Source of the DNA: Gammaproteobacteria bacterium
Lineage (GTDB): Bacteria > Pseudomonadota > Gammaproteobacteria > UBA6429 > Thiohalophilaceae
Length of the DNA stretch: 64,000 nt
NCBI GenBank assembly: GCA_016125505.1
Contig: WGLP01000002.1
Coordinates: forward strand, 496,001-560,000
Reading direction: 5' to 3'
Each line of letters begins with the position of its first letter. Positions within the stretch are counted from its first letter, which is position 1. The translations under genes and the position numbers were made by a program. Shown here one piece after another: positions 44,381 through 54,177 of the stretch. Below the pieces are notes generated by a model. It had not been told where the DNA came from. It did no database searches and was given only the letters and a program-made list of their open reading frames with translations.

Positions 44381-44414
44381 ATGCTAGCGCCCGAGCCTGA
44401 ATCGCATCTGAACC
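44381..44414 (-). promoter_or_regulatory. Candidate PhoP-like direct-repeat operator and -10
   Basis: On the minus strand GGTTCAG and GATTCAG start exactly 11 bp apart (44397-44414), and TAGCAT (44381-44386) follows 10 nt later. PhoP boxes are direct repeats with 11-bp periodicity placed about 12 bp before the -10. Spacing matches; the half-site differs from the enteric GTTTA. Confidence 0.4.
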
Positions 44415-44472
44415 GGCAAGCCATTAATTATGTCTTGAATTCAAAGAGGTTTTTTATTGGCATCGCTCCGGC

Positions 44473-45648
44473 ATGGATAGTACCCTGCAGCGCATGTACT
44501 TCCCAAAATACCAAGATTCCAGCCTCGTTAACCTGATGTCCCGTTTGGCGCAGACCTTTGGTGTGAACGATCATCCCTATCCGCCACTGGCGCACCCGTC
44601 GCTGACGCGACTCACAGAGTATCAGCACGTCGTGCTATTGGTGATTGACGGCATGGGCGCAAGGTATGTCGATAGTCATCCCGGGTTTCTGCGCGCGCAC
44701 CTGTGTGGCGAGCTGACCTCGGTCTTCCCCACGACGACGGCCACTGCCATTACGACCTTTATGACCGGCCTGGCGCCGCAGCAACACGGCCTGACCGGCT
44801 GGTTCACCTATTTGAAAGAGATCGGTGCCATCACCGCCGTGTTGCCGTGTCAGTTACGTGGTAGCCGCGAACCGCTCAGCGAACGCGGTATCGATATCGA
44901 AAGCTTGTACGGGCATACGCCGTTTTTCGACAGCCTGAATGTGCCAAGTACGGTATTGGCGCCGGCGTGGATCGTCGATAGCCCTTTTAACATTGCCCAC
45001 AGCGGCGATGCGCGCCGGATAGGCTATACCGATCTCGACTCCATGTTTGCGGGTTTGCACAAGGCCTTACAAAACCCCGAGCGCCAGTACATTTACGCCT
45101 ACTGGCCGGAGTTCGATCGCCTGTCGCATCTGCACGGCAATGCCAGCGAGCAAGTGGCCAGGCATTATCGTGACCTCGAGGCTGCGCTGGCGAAATTTAT
45201 CGATGCGCATACCGGCACCGGTTCCCTGTTGTTGATTACCGCCGATCACGGATTTATCGATACCCGGCCGGAGCGCATGATCAATCTGAATCAGTATCCG
45301 GTACTACAGGATTGCCTGAGCCTGCCGCTGAGTGGTGAGCCCCGCGTAGCCTATTGTTATGTGCATCCGCATAAGAGCCGGACCTTTGTCGATTACATCC
45401 AGGAACACTTCGCCGATAAAATCGAGCTGGTGGAGAGTCAGACCTTGATCGAGCAGGGCGCGTTCGGTGCAGGCGAGCCGCATCCGAAATTGGCGCAGCG
45501 CGTGGGTGATTACACCCTGATCATGCAAGACAACTTCATCATCAAGGACTGGCTGGCGGGAGAGAAGCCGTTTTTTCACTACGGCGTGCACGGCGGTGTC
45601 TCGGAAAGGGAGATGCAGGTCCCCTTGATTGTGATCGCGAACGACTGA
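44473..45648 (+). CDS. Type I phosphodiesterase/nucleotide pyrophosphatase family protein
   Basis: 391 aa alkaline-phosphatase superfamily protein. Metal and nucleophile blocks: LVIDGMGARYVD, FPTTTATAITTFMTGL (Thr nucleophile region), EFDRLSHLHG, ITADHGFIDT and YGVHGGVSE. No signal peptide, so cytoplasmic; substrate unknown. Neither the ATG at 44473 nor the one at codon 8 has a ribosome binding site. Convergent with lhr, 1 nt apart. Confidence 0.85.
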   Translation: MDSTLQRMYFPKYQDSSLVNLMSRLAQTFGVNDHPYPPLAHPSLTRLTEYQHVVLLVIDGMGARYVDSHPGFLRAHLCGELTSVFPTTTATAITTFMTGLAPQQHGLTGWFTYLKEIGAITAVLPCQLRGSREPLSERGIDIESLYGHTPFFDSLNVPSTVLAPAWIVDSPFNIAHSGDARRIGYTDLDSMFAGLHKALQNPERQYIYAYWPEFDRLSHLHGNASEQVARHYRDLEAALAKFIDAHTGTGSLLLITADHGFIDTRPERMINLNQYPVLQDCLSLPLSGEPRVAYCYVHPHKSRTFVDYIQEHFADKIELVESQTLIEQGAFGAGEPHPKLAQRVGDYTLIMQDNFIIKDWLAGEKPFFHYGVHGGVSEREMQVPLIVIAND

Positions 45649-45649
45649 T

Positions 45650-48600
45650 TCAATGCACGGCGTTTTGCGCGATAGTTGCTAAAGGCCGGTGCGGGCGATG
45701 CAGCAATTGCGTGGCATTGAAGATCTGTGCTTCGCTCAGGTCCTTGAGGGTCTGTAATTTCCCGTGATGGCTGAAGGCTACCGGGATGCCATCCTGGTAG
45801 ATAATCTGTATCGTGTGTTTGGCGGGGATGCGTTCTCCCGGCGTGATGATGCCGCAGAGGTTGAGCGGATCGACGGCGCTGATGATGCGAAGTTGTTTCT
45901 CCGGCGGTGCGTCGCGCATCTGCCGCAACGGCGTGATGGCCTCGTTCAGGGCAAACTGCTCGCCGCTGAAACCACTGACGAAACGGCCACCGCGGATCTC
46001 GCCGCGCGCCTCCAGGCGACGATACACATACAGCAGCTCACGCCAGGGCGGCAGATTGGGTTCGCGTTCCAGGACTTTGCGAAAGACCACGCCGTAGCGT
46101 TGCAGCAGGACTCGTGCGATGTGTTCCGTACTTTCACGGGTTTCACTTGTGACATTGGGTTTGATCAGCGACCAGCGGCCGGCCTCATCCAGCAGGGAAT
46201 GACTGCGTCGGCGTTGCCGATGACGATGGCGGCGTTGCGGCGTGATCAAGGCACGCAGGCCGGCGAAATTATCCGAGGTCAGTATGCCGTTGCTGGCCAG
46301 TTCGGCCAGCGCGGTTTCCAGTTGCACCGGCAACAGGCCGCTGGCCTGCAACAACTCATCAAAGAAACTGGCGCCGTGTTGTTGCAACAGGGTCTTGACC
46401 TGTTCGGCATGGGCGTTGAGTTCGGGCTGGGCCGTTAACTCGGTTTGCCAGTGGTCGCGATGGCGGCGCGGCAGCACGGCCACCGCGGTATGGCGTAACA
46501 CACCGGCCTGGGCGCGTAATTTATTCGCCGGGGCCGACAGGCGTTGCCAGTGCACGCGGCCGGTGTTGCACAACTGATCCAGGTATTGCGGCAGGTACAA
46601 TTGCATGCGCGCAGGCAGGATATCGCGCTCCCAGCAGATCGCAGGCAGGGTGACGCCTTCCAGTTGTTCGAGCAGGGCATACAGGCTCTCGGTCCCCGCC
46701 ACCGGTGCGCTGAGATGTTGCCACTGAAATAGAAAGCGCATGTAGTCCTGCGGACTCACCGGACGGATCTGTTTGCGCAAGTCCTGCAGGGTGTAGCGAT
46801 GGATGCGCGCCAGCAGGCGGCGTTCACACCATTGCGTTTCGATGTGATGCGTAAACTGACCGCGCAGGGCGAAGCCCTGCTGTTCCAGTTGTAACAGCGC
46901 CTGCTGTATGCGCGTCAGCGGTAAACCAAACTGTTCACTTAACTCGCTCTCACTGACGGGACCCAGGCCTTCGAGACGTGAGCGCAACAGGTTGACCAGC
47001 GCGGTATCCGGATCGATGTCAGCGTGAAGTTCGATCAGGGGTATCGTCAGCGTTGCCGGTGCAATTTCATAGAGTGTCACTATTTCTTGTAAACGCTCCG
47101 CACTGACATGCAAGGTCTGTTGCGGCACTATGATAGTGGTGACGCGTTGCTGTTGCGTAAGTTCGCGCAAATAGTTACGCCAGTCCGGGGTGATCTCCTT
47201 ATCGGTAACAAAGCCCAGCAGTACCATGGCATCGTAGAGTTCGTCGGCACTACGGGCCTCGGGCCAGGCCTCCTGTTTGACCAGGGCGATGGCCTCGGGA
47301 TTGAGCTGTCCCAGTTCGCTGGCGGCCTGCGGATCGGCGTAACGGGTTTGTTTGACGTTGAGCGTGCGGCGTTCCTCGGCGGCGCCGTCATCCAGAAAGG
47401 CATACGGTCGTGCCGTCAGGATCTCGCCGCACAGCGGTGAAGGTCCGGCAAGGTCGCGACAGGTGATCCGGACCTCGCCATTATCGATGCGTTGATACAG
47501 CTGCTCCAGACCCTCGATGTCCATGTTGTCGTACAGGCAATCGTGCAGGGTTTGCTGCACCAGGGGATGCTTCGGGATTTCGCGCTCGCCGCGAATATTT
47601 TCCAGGCAGGCCAGTTGATCGGGAAATACCAGGGCGACCAGGTCCTCGGCATCACTGCGTTGAAACTGCGCGGGGATACGCTTGCCGTTGCGGTTACGCG
47701 GTACCGCCAGCGAGATGTTGGTGTTCCAGCGCCAGCGCGTGCCGAACATCGGCGCATCGAGCAGGGCCTGGATTAATACCTTGCGTACCGTATTCTTATT
47801 TAAATAATGCACGACCTCTTCCAGCGGGAAGCTGTGGGTCGGCCCCAGCGATAACACAATGCTGTTGTCGGTGGCGGCGGCCTGCAATTCAAAATTGAAC
47901 TGGCGGCAGAAACGTTTGCGCAGGGCCAGACCCCAGGCGCGATTGAGGCGTGAGCCGAACGGCGAGTGGATCACCAGATGCATGTCACCGGCTTCATCGA
48001 AAAAGCGTTCGAACACGATGTGTCCCTGGTTTGGCAGGCAACCCAGCGCGGCCTTGGCGCTGAGCAGATAAGTGGTCAATTGACTCGCGGCGGCGTGGTC
48101 CAGGCCATAGGCCTGCTGCAGCCACTGTTGCGTGGCGTCCTGACCGTCATCCAGTCTGGTTTCCATAGCCTGTAACAGGCGTGACACGGCGGCGGATAAT
48201 TCATCGCTGCGTCCCGGCGCCTCGCCGAACCAGAACGGGATGTTGGGCGGTTGGCCGTGTGCGTCTTCCACGTAGACCTTGCCCTGTTCGATCTTTTGAA
48301 TGCGGTACGAGGTGTTGCCCAATTGAAAAATATCGCCGGGCAGACTTTCAAACGCGAAGTCTTCATTGAGCGAACCGACATGACTGCCTTCGGGTTGCAG
48401 CACCACGTCGTAATCGAATTGATCCGGGATCGCGCCGCCGTTGGTGAGTGCCACCAGCCGTGCACCGCGGCGTGCGCGCAATTGATCGTTGACGATGTCG
48501 CGATGCAGGTAGGCACCGCGCCGGCCGCGGCGGGTACTGTAACCTTCACTCAGCATGCGCACGACATCCGTAAAGGTTTGCTCGTCCAGGTCCCGGTATG

Positions 48601-49924
48601 GCCAGGCGTGTTTGAATGCCTTATATAAATCTTTTCCTCGCCAATCCTGTGAGGCCACTTCGGCGACGATCTGCTGTGCCAGGACATCCAGGGGCTGTGC
48701 CGGGATGCGGATGTGATCCAGTTCATCGCGTTGCACGGCGTCGAACAGGGCGACGCATTCCACCAGGTCGTTATGCGATAGCGGAAACAGACGGCCCTTG
48801 GGCGTGGCGTTCAGACGGTGGCCGGAACGGCCGACCCGTTGCAGGAAGCTGGCGATGGCCCGTGGCGATCCCAACTGGCAGACCAGATCGACATTGCCGA
48901 TATCGATACCCAGTTCCAGGGAGGCCGTCGCCACGAGCGCGCGCAACTGTCCCTGTTTCAATTGTTGTTCGGCGCGCAGCCGGTGCTTGCGTGACAGCGA
49001 ACCGTGATGCGACGTCACGGCATCTTCACCCAGTCGCTCGGCCAGATGATGCGCGACGCGTTCGGCCAGGCGGCGGGTATTGACGAAGATCAGTGTGGTG
49101 TCATGCGCAGTGATCAATTGTTCCAGCCGGGTGTACAACTCGTCCCAGACCTCGTTGGCCATCACGGCCTCGATAGGCGAGGGCGGCAGTTCGATCGCGA
49201 GGTCCCGTGCGCGGACGTGGCCGGTATCGATGATATTGACCGGGGTGTCGCGGGCGCCCATCAGGAAGTGCGCCATGTCTGCGATGGGTTTCTGGGTGGC
49301 GGAGATCCCGATGCGGACCGGGGCGCGGCCTTGTTGCTGGCGGCAGAGCTGATCCAGTCGCTCCAGCGAGAGACTCAGATGCGCGCCGCGCTTGTTGCCG
49401 GCCAGGGCATGAATCTCATCCACGATGACACTGCGCACGCTGCCCAGCATTTGCCGGCCCGAGACCGAGCTCAGTAATAAATAGAGTGATTCCGGCGTGG
49501 TGACAATGATATGCGGTGCCTGCCGGCGCATGCGTTCGCGCTCCGCCTGACTGGTATCGCCAGTGCGGACCCAGGCATTGATAGGCACATCGGGCAGGCC
49601 CGCGTGCAGCAGTTCATCGCGAATCCCGTTGAGCGGTTGCTGCAGGTTTTTTTGTACGTCGTTGGACAGTGCCTTGAGTGGTGAAACATAAAGCACACGG
49701 GTTTCATCGGGCAGGCCGAATTGCAGACCTTCCTGGATGAGTTGATCGATGATGGCGAGAAATGCCGCGAGGGTCTTACCCGACCCCGTCGGCGCGGCGA
49801 GGAGTGTCGCTTCACCACGGGCAATGGATGCCCAGGCCAGACGCTGCACCTCGCTGGCGTCGGCAAAGTGTTGCGTAAACCAGCGTGTGGTGGCGGGATG
49901 AAACTGTAACTGGCTGGTATCCAT
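45650..49924 (-). CDS. lhr: Large ATP-dependent helicase, Lhr
   Basis: 1424 aa SF2 helicase. Walker A APTGSGKT at 44-51, DEIHAL (Walker B) at 169-174, motif III SATQKP, then RecA2 with [19 protein letters not shown] and [11 protein letters not shown]. The Lhr winged-helix/beta-barrel core (about 410-880) and a C-terminal extension follow, as in full-length bacterial Lhr (about 1400-1540 aa), which adds an Lhr-CTD. Lhr unwinds DNA and RNA-DNA hybrids and is linked to DNA repair. The frame is intact. No ribosome binding site is seen before the ATG. Confidence 0.94.
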   Translation of the reverse strand: MDTSQLQFHPATTRWFTQHFADASEVQRLAWASIARGEATLLAAPTGSGKTLAAFLAIIDQLIQEGLQFGLPDETRVLYVSPLKALSNDVQKNLQQPLNGIRDELLHAGLPDVPINAWVRTGDTSQAERERMRRQAPHIIVTTPESLYLLLSSVSGRQMLGSVRSVIVDEIHALAGNKRGAHLSLSLERLDQLCRQQQGRAPVRIGISATQKPIADMAHFLMGARDTPVNIIDTGHVRARDLAIELPPSPIEAVMANEVWDELYTRLEQLITAHDTTLIFVNTRRLAERVAHHLAERLGEDAVTSHHGSLSRKHRLRAEQQLKQGQLRALVATASLELGIDIGNVDLVCQLGSPRAIASFLQRVGRSGHRLNATPKGRLFPLSHNDLVECVALFDAVQRDELDHIRIPAQPLDVLAQQIVAEVASQDWRGKDLYKAFKHAWPYRDLDEQTFTDVVRMLSEGYSTRRGRRGAYLHRDIVNDQLRARRGARLVALTNGGAIPDQFDYDVVLQPEGSHVGSLNEDFAFESLPGDIFQLGNTSYRIQKIEQGKVYVEDAHGQPPNIPFWFGEAPGRSDELSAAVSRLLQAMETRLDDGQDATQQWLQQAYGLDHAAASQLTTYLLSAKAALGCLPNQGHIVFERFFDEAGDMHLVIHSPFGSRLNRAWGLALRKRFCRQFNFELQAAATDNSIVLSLGPTHSFPLEEVVHYLNKNTVRKVLIQALLDAPMFGTRWRWNTNISLAVPRNRNGKRIPAQFQRSDAEDLVALVFPDQLACLENIRGEREIPKHPLVQQTLHDCLYDNMDIEGLEQLYQRIDNGEVRITCRDLAGPSPLCGEILTARPYAFLDDGAAEERRTLNVKQTRYADPQAASELGQLNPEAIALVKQEAWPEARSADELYDAMVLLGFVTDKEITPDWRNYLRELTQQQRVTTIIVPQQTLHVSAERLQEIVTLYEIAPATLTIPLIELHADIDPDTALVNLLRSRLEGLGPVSESELSEQFGLPLTRIQQALLQLEQQGFALRGQFTHHIETQWCERRLLARIHRYTLQDLRKQIRPVSPQDYMRFLFQWQHLSAPVAGTESLYALLEQLEGVTLPAICWERDILPARMQLYLPQYLDQLCNTGRVHWQRLSAPANKLRAQAGVLRHTAVAVLPRRHRDHWQTELTAQPELNAHAEQVKTLLQQHGASFFDELLQASGLLPVQLETALAELASNGILTSDNFAGLRALITPQRRHRHRQRRRSHSLLDEAGRWSLIKPNVTSETRESTEHIARVLLQRYGVVFRKVLEREPNLPPWRELLYVYRRLEARGEIRGGRFVSGFSGEQFALNEAITPLRQMRDAPPEKQLRIISAVDPLNLCGIITPGERIPAKHTIQIIYQDGIPVAFSHHGKLQTLKDLSEAQIFNATQLLHRPHRPLATIAQNAVH

Positions 49925-50084
49925 GGGGATTGTAAAGACAATACACTAACGGCCATCATATCGCCGGTAGCGGCACCGCACCACTGTAGTGAGCCATCGA
50001 AGAGGGTGAATGTGTCGCACGCCGCATTTAACCGCGAAATATCCGCGGTTTGTCAAAGGTAACTGTCTAAAATATAAAGATATT

Positions 50085-50093
50085 TGCTATGAT
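50085..50093 (+). promoter_or_regulatory. Possible extended -10 promoter
   Basis: TGC directly before TATGAT (50085-50093) forms an extended -10 in an AT-rich stretch, 57 nt upstream of the next gene. No good -35. Confidence 0.4.
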
Positions 50094-50150
50094 GTCGTTA
50101 ATCTATAGACTTTAGGCGCGACACTGCGCACCGCGAGAGACCATTAAATA

Positions 50151-51083
50151 ATGAATACATATATCGCCTTGTTTCTTATCGCCTGGGTTATCAGTCTGGT
50201 CGGGTATTTGTGGCTGGCCTTTACGGCGTTTAAACGCAGTGTCTTGTGGGGTGTGCTGGTGCTGCTGCTGTCGCCGATTACCGCAATCGTCTATGCCATG
50301 CTGAACTGGTTTGACGCACGCAAGGCCTTCGTTGTGTTTATGCTGGGATTCCTGGGCACCGTCGGCAGTCTTGTCTACATCACCGGGCAGGTGGGCGTCG
50401 GTAATATGCAGGAGATCGCAACGCGTATGCACAGCGGTAAACTGATGCCGGCCAAGGCCTATCAATTGATCGCCAAGGCCCTGGGGCCGTCGCGTCCGGC
50501 GGATTTGTTCGCGGAAGAGAAGGCACCAACTACGGCTGTAGCTGCGGCTGACGCGGCACCGATGCCGGTGAGCGAAGCGGAACTTGCGCAAACCGGGCAG
50601 AAGCTTGCAGCAGCGACAACGACGCCCGCGGTCGCGGATGCAGTGGCAAAACCGGCAGTCAACAAAGCGGATGCACCTGCGCCAGTTAAGCAGGAAGACG
50701 CTGCCAAGTCAGCGAAAGACGCGACGGCAACCGCCGAGGTAAAGCAGGACGCGACGAAAACAGACGCAGGCAAAAAAGAAGAGAAGCCCGAACAGAAAGT
50801 ACCTAATTTGAAAAGCGTGCAACCGGATCCACTGGCGCAAAAACCCAAGAAACCCGAACCGAATACGGTTGTCGTGAGTCTTGCAAAAATGCCGGGTTAT
50901 ACCGGTCATTACTTTATTATTACCTTGAAGACAGGCAATGAGCGGCGTGGCTTGCTGCGTAAGGTCGATGAGAATTACCTGATCCTGGATCGCAAACTCT
51001 ACGGCGGGAATTTGCAATACAAGATCCGCAAGAGCGAGATCAAATCCATTCACATGTTGACGCGGCTGCCGGACGAACGCTAA
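50151..51083 (+). CDS. Membrane protein with low-complexity linker and C-terminal beta domain
   Basis: 310 aa. Two or three N-terminal helices (about 4-25, 31-53, 62-82), a helix around 85-110, then a 130-residue Ala/Lys/Thr/Glu-rich disordered linker (about 120-240), and a C-terminal domain of about 70 aa (VVVSLAKMPGYTGHYFIITLKTGNERRG..., ending RKSEIKSIHMLTRLPDER) that reads like a small Sm/SH3-type barrel. The linker probably lets the domain reach the wall or the cytosol. No family recognised. Confidence 0.75.
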   Translation: MNTYIALFLIAWVISLVGYLWLAFTAFKRSVLWGVLVLLLSPITAIVYAMLNWFDARKAFVVFMLGFLGTVGSLVYITGQVGVGNMQEIATRMHSGKLMPAKAYQLIAKALGPSRPADLFAEEKAPTTAVAAADAAPMPVSEAELAQTGQKLAAATTTPAVADAVAKPAVNKADAPAPVKQEDAAKSAKDATATAEVKQDATKTDAGKKEEKPEQKVPNLKSVQPDPLAQKPKKPEPNTVVVSLAKMPGYTGHYFIITLKTGNERRGLLRKVDENYLILDRKLYGGNLQYKIRKSEIKSIHMLTRLPDER

Positions 51084-51134
51084 ATAAACGTCACTACGCT
51101 GGCGCAAGACACCCGCGCTTTCCCCGTACCATCC

Positions 51135-51169
51135 TGCACTCGCATGCACGTCGTGCGCATACGAGTGCA
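51135..51169. repeat. Imperfect palindrome after the membrane-protein gene
   Basis: TGCACTCG (51135-51142) pairs with CGAGTGCA (51162-51169), with inner GCATGCACG/CGTGCGCAT pairing. It lies between convergent genes and may be a terminator hairpin without T-run. Confidence 0.4.
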
Positions 51170-51178
51170 TGAACCATC

Positions 51179-51403
51179 CTAGTGCACTTCACCCTTGCAA
51201 CGGCAAAGTTGTGCCTGCACCAATGCAATCAGCTGATCCACCGACATGTTTTGCGGGATGTCCTTGATGTTGGAAAACCAGAGTTCGCTCACCTGATTTT
51301 CCTTCGAACCGGTGTGTTCGGGAATGAGCGGCAGCCCGACAAAAACACCGTGTTCGCCGTTTTCCAGTTGAATGGTAACGAGCTGGAGCGGGATGGGTTT
51401 CAT
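51179..51403 (-). CDS. Small protein, unknown function
   Basis: 74 aa. GGAGG sits 4 nt before the ATG at 51403; the longer frame to 51457 is not used. Starts MKPIPLQLVTIQLENGEHGVF and contains FVGLPLIPEHTGSKENQVSEL and a C-terminal Cys pair (LCRC). No signal peptide. A 7-bp hairpin (AACCGGC/GCCGGTT, 51425-51442) lies in the leader. Possibly transcribed after slyD, although a terminator stands between. No family recognised. Confidence 0.65.
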   Translation of the reverse strand: MKPIPLQLVTIQLENGEHGVFVGLPLIPEHTGSKENQVSELWFSNIKDIPQNMSVDQLIALVQAQLCRCKGEVH

Positions 51404-51520
51404 GCAACCTCCTCGCAGAGTCGGAACCGGCGACTGCCGGTTACCCGACGCTGTCATGTGCCTGCTAATTACGATGCATTTAATATGCCAGTACAGATTT
51501 GGAATGGGCTTGAGGAAAAG

Positions 51521-51552
51521 AAAAACGGCCTCGCCAGGGTCTGGCGAGGCCG
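51521..51552 (-). terminator. Rho-independent terminator of slyD
   Basis: 12-bp perfect stem (CGGCCTCGCCAG with CTGGCGAGGCCG, 3-nt loop) followed on the minus strand by five T residues, 28 nt after the slyD stop. Confidence 0.92.
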
Positions 51553-51579
51553 CGATTCAGGTTGTGCAGAGATTAGGGC

Positions 51580-52059
51580 TTAATGATCGTGGCCGTGTGC
51601 ATGCACGTGCTGGTGTTCCAGCTCCTGCTGCGTGGCATCGCGTACATTGACTACGGTGACATCGAAATTCAGTGTGATGCCCGCGAGCGGATGGTTGCCG
51701 TCGATCGTGACTTGATCGCCATCTATATTGGTGACGGTGATGACGATGCGATTGCCATCGCCGGACTGGGCATGAAACTGCTGACCGACCTGAACCTGAT
51801 CCGGTGATTCGAACATCTCCATGCCCACCACCTGACTCAGACTCTCATCACGCACGCCGTAGCCCTGTTCGGGGCTGACCTTGACATTGAGGCGTTCACC
51901 TTCGGTTTTCCCGGTGAGCGCGTTTTCCAGACCTGGGATGATGTTGCTGGCGCCGTGTAAATAGGCGAATTGACCGTTCTGCGATTGATCGAGCACTTCA
52001 CCTTGATCGTCGGTGAGGGTGTAATCCAGAGTCACTACTTTATTGGCGCTGATAGTCAT
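51580..52059 (-). CDS. slyD: FKBP-type peptidyl-prolyl isomerase, SlyD-like
   Basis: 159 aa. FKBP core with the IF (chaperone) insert: VVTLDYTLTDDQGEVLDQS, HGASNIIPGLENALTG and the insert containing NHPLAGITLNFDV, all SlyD-like. The tail ends EHQHVHAHGHDH, a short His-rich metal-binding stretch. SlyD acts as a prolyl isomerase, chaperone and, in E. coli, nickel donor for [NiFe] hydrogenase maturation, which fits the hydrogenase in this genome, although the genes are 28 kb apart. Monocistronic with its own terminator. Confidence 0.9.
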   Translation of the reverse strand: MTISANKVVTLDYTLTDDQGEVLDQSQNGQFAYLHGASNIIPGLENALTGKTEGERLNVKVSPEQGYGVRDESLSQVVGMEMFESPDQVQVGQQFHAQSGDGNRIVITVTNIDGDQVTIDGNHPLAGITLNFDVTVVNVRDATQQELEHQHVHAHGHDH

Positions 52060-52158
52060 GAGGTATCCTTCAATTACGAATATCTGGCTTGGGTTCTAGG
52101 AGAATTTAATGGATAAAGTGTACCATATTTGTCCCGTCAGATCTGATGCAAATCCACG

Positions 52159-53439
52159 ATGAGCGAGCAATTACTGAAACATATCCGTACCCTGAGCGAC
52201 AGTCGCCTGACGCATGCCAAGGCGCTGGTCGCCTTTGCGCATTGTTTTCATGCGGTGTATGGCGAGAGCTCGTTTATCAGCCTGGAGCAGGGCGCACATG
52301 ACGGGGCCGTGAGTGTCCGCATGATATTCCGTGCCGGCGCCGGCGAATCCTTACAGGTGGAAGGTCATCTCAATGACGAGATGCTGCTGGAAAACGCGCA
52401 GGTGAGCCGGCTGATTGCGCAGGCCAATGCCTGTATCGTCGAGGAGATCGAACCTTCCTTGCAGGCGGTCCTGCGTCAGTATCAGCTCCCCAGCGCCAGT
52501 ATGATGACGATCCCCCTGTTCCTCGACGGCGAGATCCATCGCTGGGTGTTTGTGCTGGGCGAGCATGTCAAACAATTTTCCGAAGTGGATATGGAGCAGG
52601 CGATCCTGCTGGCCAATCTCGCCAATACCTATATGGTGCGCATCGACGAGACCGAGGCGCTGGCAAAGGCCAATGACTGGATTGAGCGCGAGCTCAGTGA
52701 TATCGGGCGTCTGCACAAGCTGCTGTTACCGCAGGAAGATATCCCGCTCAAGGGGACCGAGGTGGCGACCTATTTCTCGTTCTGCGAACTGGCCGGCGGC
52801 GACTATTACGATATGGTCAATCTATCGCGCATCATCGATCCCGAGTATCCGCCCGAACAACCGGACGTGTGGGGCTTGATCGTGGCCGATGCCTCGGGCC
52901 ACGGGGCAGCGGCGGCGGTGGAGATCGCCATGTTCGATGCCATCCTGCGCACCTATCATTCGTCGCCGGAAAACGGGCCGGCCAGCGTGTTTAATTACAC
53001 CAACAAATATTTTTTCACGCGCACCCTGCGCGGTTCGTTTATTACGGCCTCGATCCTGAATTACGACCCGCGCAGCAGGGTCTTGCGCTACGCCAATGCC
53101 GGACACCCGCCGGTGATCATGAAGACGCCGCAGGGTGAGGTCATCGAACTGGCACAGCAAAACGGAATACCGCTCGGTGTCGATCCGGAGTGGCAATGGC
53201 TGAACACCAAGATCACCGTGGAGCCAGGGACGGTACTGGTCAGTTATACGGATGGCATGACCGAGGCGCTGTCGCCGCAGGGCAAACAGTTCGGTATGGA
53301 GCGTTTCAAAAACGTGATCCGCGAAACGTCAGGAACGGCACAGGCATACAAAGATGCACTGGTCAGTGCCGTGCAGGCGCATCAACAGGGAACGCAGCAG
53401 GATGATCAGGCCCTGGTTGTCATGCATATCTGGCTGTAA
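52159..53439 (+). CDS. PP2C/SpoIIE-type serine phosphatase with N-terminal sensor region
   Basis: 426 aa. About 1-165 reads like a GAF-type sensor (SFISLEQGAHDG, MMTIPLFLDGEIHRWVFVLG), then a linker helix and an RsbU/SpoIIE PP2C domain (about 190-426) with ELAGGDYYDM, VADASGHGAAAAVEIAM, NAGHPPVIM, SYTDGMTEAL and DDQALVV, where the Asp residues bind two Mn/Mg ions. Such proteins dephosphorylate anti-anti-sigma factors; no partner gene is adjacent. First of a plus-strand group. Confidence 0.88.
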   Translation: MSEQLLKHIRTLSDSRLTHAKALVAFAHCFHAVYGESSFISLEQGAHDGAVSVRMIFRAGAGESLQVEGHLNDEMLLENAQVSRLIAQANACIVEEIEPSLQAVLRQYQLPSASMMTIPLFLDGEIHRWVFVLGEHVKQFSEVDMEQAILLANLANTYMVRIDETEALAKANDWIERELSDIGRLHKLLLPQEDIPLKGTEVATYFSFCELAGGDYYDMVNLSRIIDPEYPPEQPDVWGLIVADASGHGAAAAVEIAMFDAILRTYHSSPENGPASVFNYTNKYFFTRTLRGSFITASILNYDPRSRVLRYANAGHPPVIMKTPQGEVIELAQQNGIPLGVDPEWQWLNTKITVEPGTVLVSYTDGMTEALSPQGKQFGMERFKNVIRETSGTAQAYKDALVSAVQAHQQGTQQDDQALVVMHIWL

Positions 53440-53467
53440 TGCGGCTAACAGGGCAAAGGAGAAAATC

Positions 53468-54157
53468 ATGATGCAACAGGGATTACGCTGGTGGCTGGGG
53501 GTGTTAGGTCTCATCTTTGCCAGTATCGCGTTTGCGCAGGAACAGGATGTCCGTCCGGGCATCAACGATCATTTTCGCCATCCCGATTTTGCCACCTGGG
53601 TCGAACGCTTCGAACACGAAGGCCGTGAGGTCTATGACAAACGCATGCAGATCGTGCAGGCCGTGGGTCTGCAGCCGGGCATGCACATCGCGGATGTTGG
53701 CGCAGGCACAGGGCTGTTCAGTAAATTGTTTTCGCCGGCGGTGGGCGAGACGGGCAGGGTGTACGCCGAAGATATTTCCGCTGTCTTCGTCCAGAACATC
53801 GAACGCATCGCCAAGGAGGAAGGCCTGCATAATCTGGTGGGCGTTGTCGGTACCGACAAGGATGTGAAATTGCCGAAGGACAGTCTGGATCGTGTCTTTG
53901 TCTGCGATACCTATCATCACTTCGAGTATCCACAAACCATGCTGGCCTCGATCCGCCAGGCCATGAAAGCGGATGGTCAGTTGATCATCGTCGATTTCGT
54001 CAAAGACCCGGCCGTGAGTTCCGGCTGGATCCTGCAACACGTCCGCGCCGACAAACGAACCGTGATCAAGGAGATCGAACAGGCGGGCTTTCAACTGACA
54101 CGGGAAGAAAATTTTCTGCGCAGTAATTATTTCCTGGTCTTCAGCAAACGCAACTAG
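53468..54157 (+). CDS. SAM-dependent methyltransferase with N-terminal signal peptide
   Basis: 229 aa. AAGGAG is 7 nt before the ATG at 53468. Residues 1-23 (WWLGVLGLIFASIAFAQ) form a Sec-type signal with a cleavage site after AFA. The rest is a class I methyltransferase: motif I IADVGAGTG (74-82), YAEDISAVFV (motif II), VFVCDTYHHF, IIVDFV. An exported class I SAM enzyme is unusual because SAM is cytoplasmic. The signal could be an anchor, or the enzyme may have lost SAM activity. Lies between the PP2C and the symporter genes. Confidence 0.82.
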   Translation: MMQQGLRWWLGVLGLIFASIAFAQEQDVRPGINDHFRHPDFATWVERFEHEGREVYDKRMQIVQAVGLQPGMHIADVGAGTGLFSKLFSPAVGETGRVYAEDISAVFVQNIERIAKEEGLHNLVGVVGTDKDVKLPKDSLDRVFVCDTYHHFEYPQTMLASIRQAMKADGQLIIVDFVKDPAVSSGWILQHVRADKRTVIKEIEQAGFQLTREENFLRSNYFLVFSKRN

Positions 54158-54177
54158 GCGCAGCGGTTTTGGGCGCG

